Numbered from the stretch's first letter, positions 14,989-22,147 are shown. The stretch: DNA of 27,991 nucleotides from Spirochaetia bacterium (GCA_025997795.1 BNVB01000030.1:1-27991), one strand, 5' to 3'. The notes: a model not told the origin generated them from the letters alone. Translations and numbers: made by a program.

Positions 14989-16460
14989 TGGGCGATCCAC
15001 GGGGTTTTATAAAAGTAAGACGCAAAGTATCCGGTTACCGGCCAGTGGAAGAACGGATTAACGACTACAGCGAAGTAGAAAGCCGCCTTTCCGATGACGA
15101 ACGGCGGCTGCAGGCTTCCCGCTGTATGGACTGCGGTGTTCCCTTTTGCCACTGGGCCTGTCCGCTGGCTAATGTAATGCCCGAATGGCAGGACAGGCTT
15201 TTCCGCGGCGACTGGGCCGGGGCCTGGGCGCTTTTGGAAGACACTAATCCCTTTCCGGAGTTTACCGGCCGGGTGTGTCCTGCCCTCTGCGAAGCATCCT
15301 GCGTTCTTGGGGCCAATGACGAACCGGTAACCATCCGGCAAAATGAACTAGCGGTTATTGAAAAAGCCTTTGAATCGGGTTTTGTTGTTCCCCGGCCTCC
15401 CCTTAAACGAAACGGAAAAAAAGTCGCCGTCATTGGCGCTGGCCCGGCGGGGCTTTCTGCAGCCTATTACCTTAACCGGGCAGGTTTTTCCGTTACGGTC
15501 TATGAAGGAGACCGCAAAACCGGCGGGTACCTCCGTTATGGCATTCCCGATTTTAAACTGGATAAAAGTTTTATCGACCGCCGGGTTTCTTTAATGGAAG
15601 CCGAGGGTGTTGTATTCAAAACCGGCGCCCGGGTTGGCCGGGCCCGGTTTGGCTTTGGTGTTTCCGACGGTGCGGCAGAATTTGTTGATCCCAAAGAACT
15701 GGAAAAACAGTTTGATCTTGTTCTTATAACCATTGGCGCCAGGGAACCCCGGGACATGAATGTTCCCGGCAGGGAACATTCCGGCATAGTCCAGGCGCTG
15801 GATTTTCTCTCGCTCCAGAACCGGGCCATTGCAGGGGAACTGCCGGTTTCTTCGAACGAAGAAACCGGCGGCATTCTTACTGCCTATGGCAAGCGGGTCC
15901 TCGTGATTGGCGGCGGAGACACCGGCGCTGACTGCGTGGGAACCGCAAACCGCCAGGGAGCAAAGGCGGTTACACAAATTGAGGTACTCCCCATGCCGCC
16001 GGAACACCGTCCGCCGGAAGAACCCTGGCCCCTTTGGCCCAAGGTGTTAAAAACTTCCAGTTCCCATCTGGAAGGAGGGGAACGGCTCTGGTCGGTTAAT
16101 ACCAAATCCTTTGAGGGAACCGGTGCTTCCGGTGCGGTACAGACAGCCAAACTATGCCGGGTCGATTGGGCCTTAAAAGACGGCCGTTGGAACATGACCG
16201 AAATTCCCGGTTCAGAATTTGCAATAAGCGCAGATCTGGTTTTGCTTGCCATGGGTTTTACCCATGTGGTGCAGGACGGCCTTGTGGACGATCTGGGACT
16301 GGAAACCGATGAACGGGGCAATATCCGTACCCAGGGAAGTTTTCATACCAGCAACCCCAGGGTGTGGGCCGCAGGAGATTCCCGGAATGGGGCAAGCCTC
16401 GTGGTCCGGGCCATCGCCGATGGCCGGGCAGCAGCAGAAGCAATCTCTGCCCATCTCTAA
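14988..16460 (+). CDS. gltD: glutamate synthase, small subunit
   Basis: The 490-residue beta subunit of glutamate synthase, which takes electrons from NADPH to FAD and passes them through iron-sulfur clusters to GltB. The N-terminal ferredoxin-like domain has the cysteines CMDCGVPFCHWACP and CPALCEASC for two [4Fe-4S] clusters. The first dinucleotide fold is GAGPAGLSAAYYL (FAD, about residue 150) and the second is IGGGDTGADCVGTA (NADPH, about 308). The FAD-closing motif is WAAGDSRNGASLVVRAI near the end. Length and order are normal for the family. The ATG at 14988 overlaps the gltB stop by one base, which gives coupled synthesis of the two subunits. Confidence 0.97.
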   Translation: MGDPRGFIKVRRKVSGYRPVEERINDYSEVESRLSDDERRLQASRCMDCGVPFCHWACPLANVMPEWQDRLFRGDWAGAWALLEDTNPFPEFTGRVCPALCEASCVLGANDEPVTIRQNELAVIEKAFESGFVVPRPPLKRNGKKVAVIGAGPAGLSAAYYLNRAGFSVTVYEGDRKTGGYLRYGIPDFKLDKSFIDRRVSLMEAEGVVFKTGARVGRARFGFGVSDGAAEFVDPKELEKQFDLVLITIGAREPRDMNVPGREHSGIVQALDFLSLQNRAIAGELPVSSNEETGGILTAYGKRVLVIGGGDTGADCVGTANRQGAKAVTQIEVLPMPPEHRPPEEPWPLWPKVLKTSSSHLEGGERLWSVNTKSFEGTGASGAVQTAKLCRVDWALKDGRWNMTEIPGSEFAISADLVLLAMGFTHVVQDGLVDDLGLETDERGNIRTQGSFHTSNPRVWAAGDSRNGASLVVRAIADGRAAAEAISAHL

Positions 16461-16476
16461 ACCTACGGAAGTATAT

Positions 16477-17361
16477 ATGACAGCAAAAGAATTAGATCCA
16501 AAGGTTATAACGGCGCTGGCCTTTGACCTGGACGGAACCCTGCTTCAATCCGATAAAACACTAAGCAGCCGAACCCTTGCGGCCCTCCGGGTCTGTATGG
16601 ACAGGGGTTTACGCATTATCATAGCTACGGGCCGTTCTCTTGATTCGGGGGAAGTGTACCGGAAACTTATCGGCAGCGACGGCCCCCAGGTGTACTATAA
16701 CGGAGCCGAAGTGGCAGACCTGAGCGCCGGTAAAATTATCCATACCGATTTACTTACCCCCGAACCGGCGCTGTTCTGCGTAGAGCTGGCCAGGAAGCTG
16801 GGCCTTTACTATCAGGTATATTTTCCTGCCGGCTTTGCCGGGCCGGGAGAAGTCCTTATGGCAGATGAATTAACAGAAGAAGCGGCGGACTACACACAAT
16901 CCTCGGGAATTACTGTCCAGGCGGGAGACCTGGCAGCATACCTTTCCAAACCGGAACTTTCGGGAGTAATAAAGGGAATGTTTATTACCCCCGAAGAAAA
17001 CCATGAACATCTTCGTAAGGTTTTGAAGGAACGATACGGCGATACCCTCTACGTAGCCCGGTCTTCTCCAGACTTTTTGGAAACCCTGGCGCCGGGAGTT
17101 TCCAAAGGAGCGGGTCTCCTTTGGGCGCTGAAATATTTGGGGCTTAAACCGGAAAATACTATCGCCTTTGGGGACGAAGAAAACGACCTGCCCATGTTTG
17201 CAACCGCCGGTTTTTCCGCCGCTCCAGCTAATGCAAAAGAAATCGTTAAGGCCGCTGCAACGTTCCGTTTAGCTGCCAATACCGATGAAGGAGTGGCGGT
17301 CTTTCTGGAAGAGTGGTTTGGTCCCAAGAGTGGTTTGGTCCCCGGTCCCGGCTGGAAATAA
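16477..17361 (+). CDS. Cof-type HAD-superfamily phosphatase
   Basis: A 294-residue Cof/YidA-type HAD hydrolase, a relative of the enzyme at 6795-7631. Motif I is TALAFDLDGTLLQSD, motif II is IIATGRSLD, the lysine lies in GVSKGAGLLW, and motif IV is IAFGDEENDLPMF. The cap domain spans about residues 90-200. It likely acts on phosphorylated sugars or cofactors; the substrate is unknown. The start is ATG 16477, preceded by GGAAG; the long open frame upstream is the gltD gene in another frame. It begins 16 bp after gltD and is probably read from the same transcript. No terminator is visible in the 33 bp before the convergent rplS. Confidence 0.9.
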   Translation: MTAKELDPKVITALAFDLDGTLLQSDKTLSSRTLAALRVCMDRGLRIIIATGRSLDSGEVYRKLIGSDGPQVYYNGAEVADLSAGKIIHTDLLTPEPALFCVELARKLGLYYQVYFPAGFAGPGEVLMADELTEEAADYTQSSGITVQAGDLAAYLSKPELSGVIKGMFITPEENHEHLRKVLKERYGDTLYVARSSPDFLETLAPGVSKGAGLLWALKYLGLKPENTIAFGDEENDLPMFATAGFSAAPANAKEIVKAAATFRLAANTDEGVAVFLEEWFGPKSGLVPGPGWK

Positions 17362-17394
17362 GCGGAACGTGAACAAGCTTCGCCGGGTAAAAAA

Positions 17395-17796
17395 CTAAGC
17401 CTGGTTTTCTGCCGGGGCGCTTTCTTTGGCGGCCTTGGGTTTGGCGCTTTTCTTGATAATAAGTTCTTTGATTTTCGCCGCCTTGCCGATCTTGTCCCGG
17501 ATATAGTACAGTTTGGCCCGCCGGACCCTGCCGGGGCGTACCAGCTCTACCCTGGCAATCCGGGGTGAATGGATGGGAAATACCCGTTCAACCCCCACGC
17601 CATAGGAATTTTTCCGTACGGTAAAGGTTTTTCCAATTCCCGAATTTTTCATGGCAATTACCAGACCTTCGTAGATCTGGATACGCTCTGTTTTTCCTTC
17701 CACAATGGTAAAATGGACCTTAACGGTGTCCCCAACTTTAAAGTTGTCCAGTTCCGCTTTCATTTGAGAAGCTTCAATTGCCTTTATCTCGTTCAT
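17395..17796 (-). CDS. rplS: 50S ribosomal protein L19
   Basis: L19 sits at the interface of the large and small ribosomal subunits. The 133-residue protein shows the family core: FKVGDTVKVHFTIVEGKTERIQIYEG, GIGKTFTVRKNSYGVGVERVFPIHSP and VRPGRVRRAKLYYIRDKIGKAAKI. A Lys/Ala-rich tail of about 15 residues (KPKAAKESAPAENQA) extends past the usual end. Its start lies 23 bp inside the end of trmD, with a GGAAGGA ribosome site also inside trmD. It is the last gene of the rpsP operon. Confidence 0.97.
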   Translation of the reverse strand: MNEIKAIEASQMKAELDNFKVGDTVKVHFTIVEGKTERIQIYEGLVIAMKNSGIGKTFTVRKNSYGVGVERVFPIHSPRIARVELVRPGRVRRAKLYYIRDKIGKAAKIKELIIKKSAKPKAAKESAPAENQA

Positions 17797-18583
17797 CTTT
17801 TCCTTCCTCTATTAGTTTAACGGTACTAACATCAAAAAGCCCTTCCCGCAATCCCTGTTCAATCAGATCGGGCCGGAAGGCCAGGGTCTTTTCTACCCGC
17901 TTTTCCAGACGCCAGCGCCGTATGTTTTCATGATGCCCCGAAAGAAGAACTTCCGGAACTTTTAGTGTATCAAAAATTTCCGGCCGTGTATACTGGGGAT
18001 ACTCCAAAAGTCCGCCGGAAAAGCTTTCTTCTTCCAGCGATTCGGGGGTGATTACCTGATCAACCAGCCGGTACACTGCATCAATCACCGTCAAGGCCGC
18101 TGCCTCGCCGGAAGATAATACATAATCCCCCACAGAAAGTTCTTCGTCCACATAGGTATCAATAATCCGCTGGTCAATCCCTTCGTAACGTCCGCAAAGG
18201 AGGACCAGGTCCTCTTTTGCGGACAAATCCCGGGCCCGCCGCTGGGTAAAGGGCCGTCCCGAAGGCGACAGATACACCACCCAGGGCCGCAATCCGGCCT
18301 CACTGTCGGCAGAGCCGGACGGCTGCCCGCCGGATACTCCTCCGGCCCGGCCTACAACGCCAACGGATTCCAGAGCGGCCTTAAGAGGTTCAGGCAGCAT
18401 AAGCATACCCGGGCCGCCGCCATAGGGAGCATCGTCACAGGTACGGTGTTTGTCATGGGCAAAATCCCGAATATTTACCGCCTGGTACCGGATAATTCCC
18501 CGTTTCAGGGCCTTGGCCATGATGGAACTGGCAAAATAGGCATTGGTAATTTCGGGAAACAAGGTTAAAACGGTGAATTTCAC
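17774..18583 (-). CDS. trmD: tRNA (guanine37-N1)-methyltransferase
   Basis: TrmD methylates G37 next to the anticodon using S-adenosylmethionine, which prevents +1 frameshifting; it works as a homodimer. The 269-residue sequence has the SPOUT trefoil-knot motif LLCGRYEGIDQRIID, the conserved DDAPYGGGPGM, and SVGDYVLSSGEAAA. The start is GTG at 18583 with GGAGG (18589-18593, minus strand) five bases ahead. An extra Gly/Ser-rich stretch (about residues 95-120, GVSGGQPSGSADSEAG) interrupts the region before VVYLSPSGRPF and is not usual for TrmD. The 3' end overlaps rplS by 23 bp. An inverted repeat lies upstream, between rimM and trmD. Confidence 0.96.
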   Translation of the reverse strand: MKFTVLTLFPEITNAYFASSIMAKALKRGIIRYQAVNIRDFAHDKHRTCDDAPYGGGPGMLMLPEPLKAALESVGVVGRAGGVSGGQPSGSADSEAGLRPWVVYLSPSGRPFTQRRARDLSAKEDLVLLCGRYEGIDQRIIDTYVDEELSVGDYVLSSGEAAALTVIDAVYRLVDQVITPESLEEESFSGGLLEYPQYTRPEIFDTLKVPEVLLSGHHENIRRWRLEKRVEKTLAFRPDLIEQGLREGLFDVSTVKLIEEGKDERDKGN

Positions 18584-18602
18584 ACGGGCCTCCGCGAATT
18601 AC

Positions 18603-18654
18603 CCCTGGATTTTTGCCCCAAGGCAGGATTTGCGAATCAATCCAGAATCCAGGG
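18603..18654 (-). promoter_or_regulatory. intercistronic inverted repeat, rimM-trmD
   Basis: CCCTGGATT (18603-18611) and AATCCAGGG (18646-18654) can pair over nine bases around a 34-base loop that includes the rimM stop. The trmD ribosome site (18589-18593) lies just outside the stem. No U-run follows, so it is not an intrinsic terminator. Confidence 0.5.
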
Positions 18655-19167
18655 TTTTAAGAGTTCAACCGTACCTGCCGCCGGGTCAACAATGCCAAAA
18701 AACTCGTCCCGGAAGGGAACCAGCCGTTTTTGGGCGCTTTCTGTCAGAAGAATTTCCGCCAAAAAACCACCGCCCCCTTCCAGTATGTCACAAAATTCAC
18801 CTACAACGGTGTCTGTGCCGCCGGTTGTTATGTACACTTTAAGACCTTTAAGGTCCTCGATATAAAATTCACCCGCGTTTAAGGGGGCCGCCGCTTCCCG
18901 GGGAAGGAGGATTTCCCGTCCTTTTAGGGTTTTGGCGGCTTCGGGGCTGTCAAAACCGGCAAATTTGATCGAAAGCGGGGAGCTAAACACTTCCTCTATC
19001 TGGAATTCCTGTTCGGCGGCGCCTTTGCGGAGGGTAACTTTGGTAAGACCAAGGAGGTGGCTTTCTTCGCCCGAAGCGGATTCAATCTTAACCCGCCCGG
19101 TCAGGCCAAAGGGCGGACCCACCACGGCGGCAATAAAACGTTCAATTAGCACGGCCGAATCCAACAA
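18637..19167 (-). CDS. rimM: ribosome maturation factor RimM
   Basis: RimM assists maturation of the 30S head region and binds S19. The 176-residue protein has the N-terminal RimM barrel (FIAAVVGPPFGLTGRVKI) and the C-terminal PRC-barrel part (AGEFYIEDLKGLKVY..., LVPFRDEFFGIVDPAAGTVEL). The ending LKPWILD is typical. The first possible start is a TTG at 19167 or the TTG before it; a GTG at 19152 (residue 6) is an alternative and gives the more usual N-terminus. None has a clear ribosome site. A perfect 14-bp hairpin ends 11 bases before the TTG. Weak start plus hairpin suggests low output relative to S16 and L19. Confidence 0.92.
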   Translation of the reverse strand: MLDSAVLIERFIAAVVGPPFGLTGRVKIESASGEESHLLGLTKVTLRKGAAEQEFQIEEVFSSPLSIKFAGFDSPEAAKTLKGREILLPREAAAPLNAGEFYIEDLKGLKVYITTGGTDTVVGEFCDILEGGGGFLAEILLTESAQKRLVPFRDEFFGIVDPAAGTVELLKPWILD

Positions 19168-19177
19168 TTCCGGCAGG

Positions 19178-19210
19178 TTTAGAAATACTGGTTAATCCAG
19201 TATTTCTAAA
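19178..19210 (-). promoter_or_regulatory. perfect 14-bp intercistronic hairpin, khpA-rimM
   Basis: TTTAGAAATACTGG (19178-19191) pairs completely with CCAGTATTTCTAAA (19197-19210), with a five-base loop holding the khpA stop codon (19192-19194). No U-run follows on the transcribed side, so termination is unlikely. It would be melted by ribosomes finishing khpA. Confidence 0.85.
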
Positions 19211-19425
19211 ACCGTATGCTTGCCGTCTTTTGCCGTTGCCGCCTGGAGCACGGTACGCATAGCCTTGGCTATGCGTCCATGCTTGCCGATAACCTTACCG
19301 ATGTCGTCCTGGGCTACCCGCAGTTCCAGAATAGTGGACTTTTCCCCCTCAATAAGGTTTACCGTTACCTGACCGGGATCATCCACCAGAGACTTGGCGA
19401 TATATTCAATTAAATCTTTTTCCAT
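19192..19425 (-). CDS. khpA: KH-domain RNA-binding protein KhpA
   Basis: A 77-residue single KH-domain protein. The GxxG RNA-binding loop is in DIGKVIGKHGRIAKAMR, followed by the usual helix and the final strand HTVLEILD. KhpA binds RNA broadly and in several bacteria pairs with KhpB (Jag/EloR) to affect cell division and envelope growth. Its position between rpsP and rimM is widely conserved. A GAGGAG ribosome site precedes the ATG. The last codons and the stop are part of a perfect hairpin that reaches toward rimM. Confidence 0.94.
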   Translation of the reverse strand: MEKDLIEYIAKSLVDDPGQVTVNLIEGEKSTILELRVAQDDIGKVIGKHGRIAKAMRTVLQAATAKDGKHTVLEILD

Positions 19426-19439
19426 GGGTTTTTCTCCTC

Positions 19440-19691
19440 TTATGCTAAGGAGAAGTCCTTTTTGTTTAGAATACTCCGTACCGTATCGGTTACCGTAGCC
19501 CCGTTTTGAATCCAGGTTTTGACCTTCTCGGCATTAAAAACAATCTGTTTGTCTTCGGCCTCAATAGGGTGGTAATAACCCAATTCTTCTATTGTTTTCC
19601 CGTCCCTGGGAGCCCGGTTATCCATTACCACAATACGGTAATAAGGCCGTTTTTTGGTCCCGAACTTCTTGAGCCTAATCCTTGCGCCCAT
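19440..19691 (-). CDS. rpsP: 30S ribosomal protein S16
   Basis: S16 is an early-binding small-subunit protein. All 83 residues fit the family: MGARIRLKKFGTKKRPYYRIV, DNRAPRDGKTIEELGYYHP, and the C-terminal WIQNGATVTDTVRSIL. AGGAGG lies 7 bases before the ATG, the strongest ribosome site of the operon. It is the first gene of rpsP-khpA-rimM-trmD-rplS and is preceded by a promoter with a perfect -35 element. Confidence 0.98.
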   Translation of the reverse strand: MGARIRLKKFGTKKRPYYRIVVMDNRAPRDGKTIEELGYYHPIEAEDKQIVFNAEKVKTWIQNGATVTDTVRSILNKKDFSLA

Positions 19692-19730
19692 TAAACAATC
19701 CTCCTAAAAAGCACCTGCGTAATCTATACC

Positions 19731-19830
19731 AACCGCGAACGGATTAATAGCGTAGAAATTCTACCCTATCGGAACTGGCAGGTTTTGTCAACACGGTAAC
19801 CGCGCGGTAACCGCGTTTGTGCCAACCGCG
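19731..19830. repeat. four AACCGCG heptamers around the rpsP promoter
   Basis: AACCGCG occurs at 19731-19737, 19798-19804, 19809-19815 and 19824-19830. The middle two are part of an exact 11-bp tandem repeat, CGGTAACCGCG (19794-19804 and 19805-19815), that begins 3 bp upstream of the -35. The spacing of one helical turn would suit a regulator binding one face of the DNA. Confidence 0.6.
19763..19791 (-). promoter_or_regulatory. candidate promoter of the rpsP operon
   Basis: On the minus strand a perfect TTGACA (19791-19786) is followed after 17 bases by TAGGGT (19768-19763). A better -10, TAGAAT (19763-19758), overlaps it but would give a 22-base spacer. The leader to rpsP is about 65 bases. 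Confidence 0.6.
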
Positions 19831-19846
19831 CTTGTACCAAGCGGCT

Positions 19847-20986
19847 TTAAAAAGCCTGTTTCAAAAGGTCGTAGGCATCCTCGGCGGAAACTGTCCAGGG
19901 GGAAAAGGCGACAAATTCCAGGTTCCGGGCGGCCTCGGCGGTGGGTACCAGCCGGTCCAGGGAAAGGTTGTAGTCCTTAAAACGGGCGGGAACCTTGAGG
20001 ATTCCCATGCGGCGGCGGATGGAATCTACCGCCATATCCGCCGATTCTCCTACGGGTACGCCCATGGTGGGTTCTCCCATGAGGGTGGCAACCTTGGCCA
20101 GTTTTTCCGGCCGGGCGGCTACGAGTTTTTCCAGAATATAAGGAAGCAAAATGGTGGAACACCAGGATTTGGCCACGGGGAAGCGGCCGTTCAGGGCAAA
20201 GGCCAGGGCCGTACCGATGCCGGGGGAAGAAACGGCACAGCCCATGGCGGCCAAAAGTCCCGCATTGGTTGCCCCTCCTATCACATCAAACTGTTTATTG
20301 TCCGTATAGGAATCCATCATCTGAGCATAGAGAACAATGGCCTGCTCCAGAAGGGCATCGGAAAGGAACGAAGCCTTGGTGGAACAATAGGCTTCTATGG
20401 CGACACAAAAGCCGTCAAACGCCGTGGTGGAGGCGAATTTGCCCGAAAGAGATTCGGAAAGACCCCCGTCTACGATTGCGGCGGCGCAAAGTCCCTGGGG
20501 CGCTTTTACCAGTTTTACCGAACGGTCCCGGGGGTCCACGGCAATAAAGTACCGGGAAAAGAGGAACGGGTCCCGGCCGGTGGTGGGAATAGCGATATAG
20601 GGGATAAATTCCCTGGGGAAGGTTCCGTCCAGCAGTTCAAAGACACTTATCCGGTTTTTAACGATCATGGCGGTAATCCTGGCTATGGACTGGGTTTTAA
20701 GCCCTCCCAAACCAATAATTGCCGAACACCGGGCGCCCTGGGCCAGGACCGCCGCCGATTCCGCCACATCCGCCGTAGCCTGGGCGGGAATTTCATCAAA
20801 AATGATTGCTTCCAGCCCGGCGTCTTCCAAAACATTGGTTAACCGTTCTATGCTGCGGTTTTCGTACAAAACCTGTTCGGTAACAATAAGTATCCGGCCG
20901 CCAAATTCGCCGCAGATGGTACCGGCCCGGTTTACCGTATCAATCCCAATAATAATGTCCGGATCCAGCTGGAATGAAATGTCCAT
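19847..20986 (-). CDS. iron-alcohol-dehydrogenase-like protein lacking metal ligands
   Basis: A 379-residue protein with the full length and layout of group III iron-containing alcohol dehydrogenases (N-terminal Rossmann-like half, C-terminal helical half; FDGFCVAIEAY and STILLPYILEKL match family landmarks). The catalytic features are altered. The usual D-x-x-x-H is D191...V195, the HAMAH-type motif reads TALAF (T259), and the later PHG histidine is K273, so three of four metal ligands are missing. The GGGS nucleotide loop reads GLGGLKT. It is therefore probably not a normal dehydrogenase; a ligand-binding or regulatory role is possible. I chose the ATG at 20986, which follows GAAGGA; a TTG lies at 21007. 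It is read in the same direction as rpsP, but 155 bp and a promoter separate them. Confidence 0.8.
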   Translation of the reverse strand: MDISFQLDPDIIIGIDTVNRAGTICGEFGGRILIVTEQVLYENRSIERLTNVLEDAGLEAIIFDEIPAQATADVAESAAVLAQGARCSAIIGLGGLKTQSIARITAMIVKNRISVFELLDGTFPREFIPYIAIPTTGRDPFLFSRYFIAVDPRDRSVKLVKAPQGLCAAAIVDGGLSESLSGKFASTTAFDGFCVAIEAYCSTKASFLSDALLEQAIVLYAQMMDSYTDNKQFDVIGGATNAGLLAAMGCAVSSPGIGTALAFALNGRFPVAKSWCSTILLPYILEKLVAARPEKLAKVATLMGEPTMGVPVGESADMAVDSIRRRMGILKVPARFKDYNLSLDRLVPTAEAARNLEFVAFSPWTVSAEDAYDLLKQAF

Positions 20987-21020
20987 ATATGTTCCTTCGA
21001 CCCACAATCTGTGGTGTCCT

Positions 21021-21058
21021 AAAAAAAAGGCGGAACCGGGTACTCCCTTGTTCCGCCT
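21021..21058 (-). terminator. intrinsic terminator of flgM
   Basis: On the minus strand a 9-bp stem, AGGCGGAAC / GTTCCGCCT, closes a loop of about 13 bases and is followed by eight consecutive T residues. It lies 20 bp beyond the flgM stop and just upstream of the alcohol-dehydrogenase-like gene, so flgM is a single-gene transcript. Confidence 0.9.
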
Positions 21059-21078
21059 CCCTGTGCTTGTTGATAAGC

Positions 21079-21369
21079 TTACAGACCAAAAGCGTCCATT
21101 ATGTTGTCCGCCGTTGCCCGGAGGATTGTATCGTTAATATAAGAAGGGTCGTTGATTTTTGCCTTAAGTTCGGCAACCCGTTCCGTTCGTACATCATTTG
21201 CGGTGGAGACCAGTTCCATGGCCCGGTACAGTTCGGCCTTTTCTACCGCTTCAGATGAGAGCGAAATGGAATCGGTTTCTTTTCCCCTTTCCGCCTGACC
21301 ACTCCGTCCGGATTTTTTTCCAGGCTGCAGAGGTTCCAGGGGGTTAATTCTGTCGATCGTCATACTCAT
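21079..21369 (-). CDS. flgM: anti-sigma-28 factor FlgM
   Basis: FlgM binds sigma-28 (FliA) and blocks late flagellar gene expression until the hook is complete. The 96-residue protein has the family form: a flexible polar N-terminus (GKKSGRSGQAERGKE), then DSISLSSEAVEKAELYRAMELV, then VRTERVAELKAKINDPSYINDTILRATADNIM, the sigma-binding helices. The ATG at 21369 is the longest start; an ATG two codons in (21363) has better spacing from AGGA. A near-perfect sigma-28 promoter stands directly upstream and a strong terminator downstream, so the gene forms its own feedback unit. In a spirochaete the flagella concerned are periplasmic. Confidence 0.92.
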   Translation of the reverse strand: MSMTIDRINPLEPLQPGKKSGRSGQAERGKETDSISLSSEAVEKAELYRAMELVSTANDVRTERVAELKAKINDPSYINDTILRATADNIMDAFGL

Positions 21370-21385
21370 ATCCTACCTGCCTTAA

Positions 21386-21412
21386 TTATCGGCACTTTTC
21401 ACTATAAGTTTA
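21386..21412 (-). promoter_or_regulatory. sigma-28 (FliA) promoter of flgM
   Basis: On the minus strand TAAA (21412-21409), 15 bases, then GCCGATAA (21393-21386) reproduces the sigma-28 consensus exactly. Transcription should start near 21379, about ten bases before flgM. It fits flgM being controlled by the sigma factor that its product inhibits. Confidence 0.88.
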
Positions 21413-21416
21413 AACC

Positions 21417-22097
21417 TTATTTGTGGTTATGACCAGATACATAAACCGAAAATTCGCCCATTTGGCGGTCTTTTTTTGCAAAAAAAGCATAAATTTCCGC
21501 CGCCGGACCGCGCCGGTACTCTTCATGGATTTTGGTCATTTCTCTGCCCACACACATATATCGCTCACTACCAAGATCGGCTAAATCTTCCAAAAGTTTA
21601 AGAATTCTGAAGGGCGATTCATAGAGAACAAAGGCCCAGCCGGTGTCCAGGAGTTCCTTAAGCCGGGAACGGCGGCGGCCCGGCTTGGGGGACAGAAAAC
21701 CTTCAAAAACCACCGTTTTGTCTCTGCCCCCGGCTGCGGAAACCAGGGCCGCAAATGCCGAAGGGCCCGGTATGGGGATAACTTCGTGGCCCGCTGCGGC
21801 AACAGCGGCAGCCAGGCCTGCACCGGGATCGCTTAACGCCGGGGTTCCGGCGTCGCTGGCATAGGCAGCGGTTTTTCCTTCGTTCAGGGCGCTTATTACC
21901 CTGGCGGCGGCGTTTTCCTCGTTTTGAGCCCGGCAGGAAATAAGGGGAACCCGTATCCCCAGGTGGGTTAGGAGTTTTAGGGTCTGCCGGGTATCTTCGC
22001 AGGCCACAAGGTCTGCGGATTTAAAGATTTCCGCCGCCCGGGGGCTCAGGTCGCCCAAGTTTCCTATGGGTGTGCCGATAATGTATAAAACAGCCAC
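21417..22097 (-). CDS. rsmI: 16S rRNA (cytidine1402-2'-O)-methyltransferase
   Basis: RsmI adds the 2'-O-methyl group at C1402 in the 16S decoding centre using S-adenosylmethionine. The 226-residue tetrapyrrole-methylase fold shows GTPIGNLGDLSPRA, CEDTRQT, YASDAGTPALSDPG, IPGPSA and FEGFLSPKPGRRR, all RsmI landmarks. It is somewhat shorter than enzymes that carry an extra C-terminal segment. The start is GTG at 22097, with TATACT (22109-22104) only 6 bases upstream and no ribosome site, so the mRNA may be leaderless. It runs divergently from the zinc-ribbon gene. Confidence 0.95.
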   Translation of the reverse strand: MAVLYIIGTPIGNLGDLSPRAAEIFKSADLVACEDTRQTLKLLTHLGIRVPLISCRAQNEENAAARVISALNEGKTAAYASDAGTPALSDPGAGLAAAVAAAGHEVIPIPGPSAFAALVSAAGGRDKTVVFEGFLSPKPGRRRSRLKELLDTGWAFVLYESPFRILKLLEDLADLGSERYMCVGREMTKIHEEYRRGPAAEIYAFFAKKDRQMGEFSVYVSGHNHK

Positions 22098-22103
22098 GAT
22101 ACC

Positions 22104-22111
22104 AGTATAAT
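22104..22111. promoter_or_regulatory. overlapping divergent -10 boxes, rsmI / zinc-ribbon gene
   Basis: On the plus strand TATAAT occupies 22106-22111; on the minus strand TATACT occupies 22109-22104. They share four base pairs and point in opposite directions. Neither has a convincing -35 element. Confidence 0.45.
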
Positions 22112-22147
22112 GTGAGTATTTTGTAATTTATAGAGGAGTTAGTCCGT

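Noticed and set aside
19794..19830. CGGTAACCGCG repeats as a CRISPR array
   Set aside because: The units are too short and tandem, without regular unique spacers.
19829..19843. Small palindrome CGCTTG-TAC-CAAGCG after the alcohol-dehydrogenase-like gene as a terminator
   Set aside because: The stem is six base pairs and no U-run follows on the transcribed strand.
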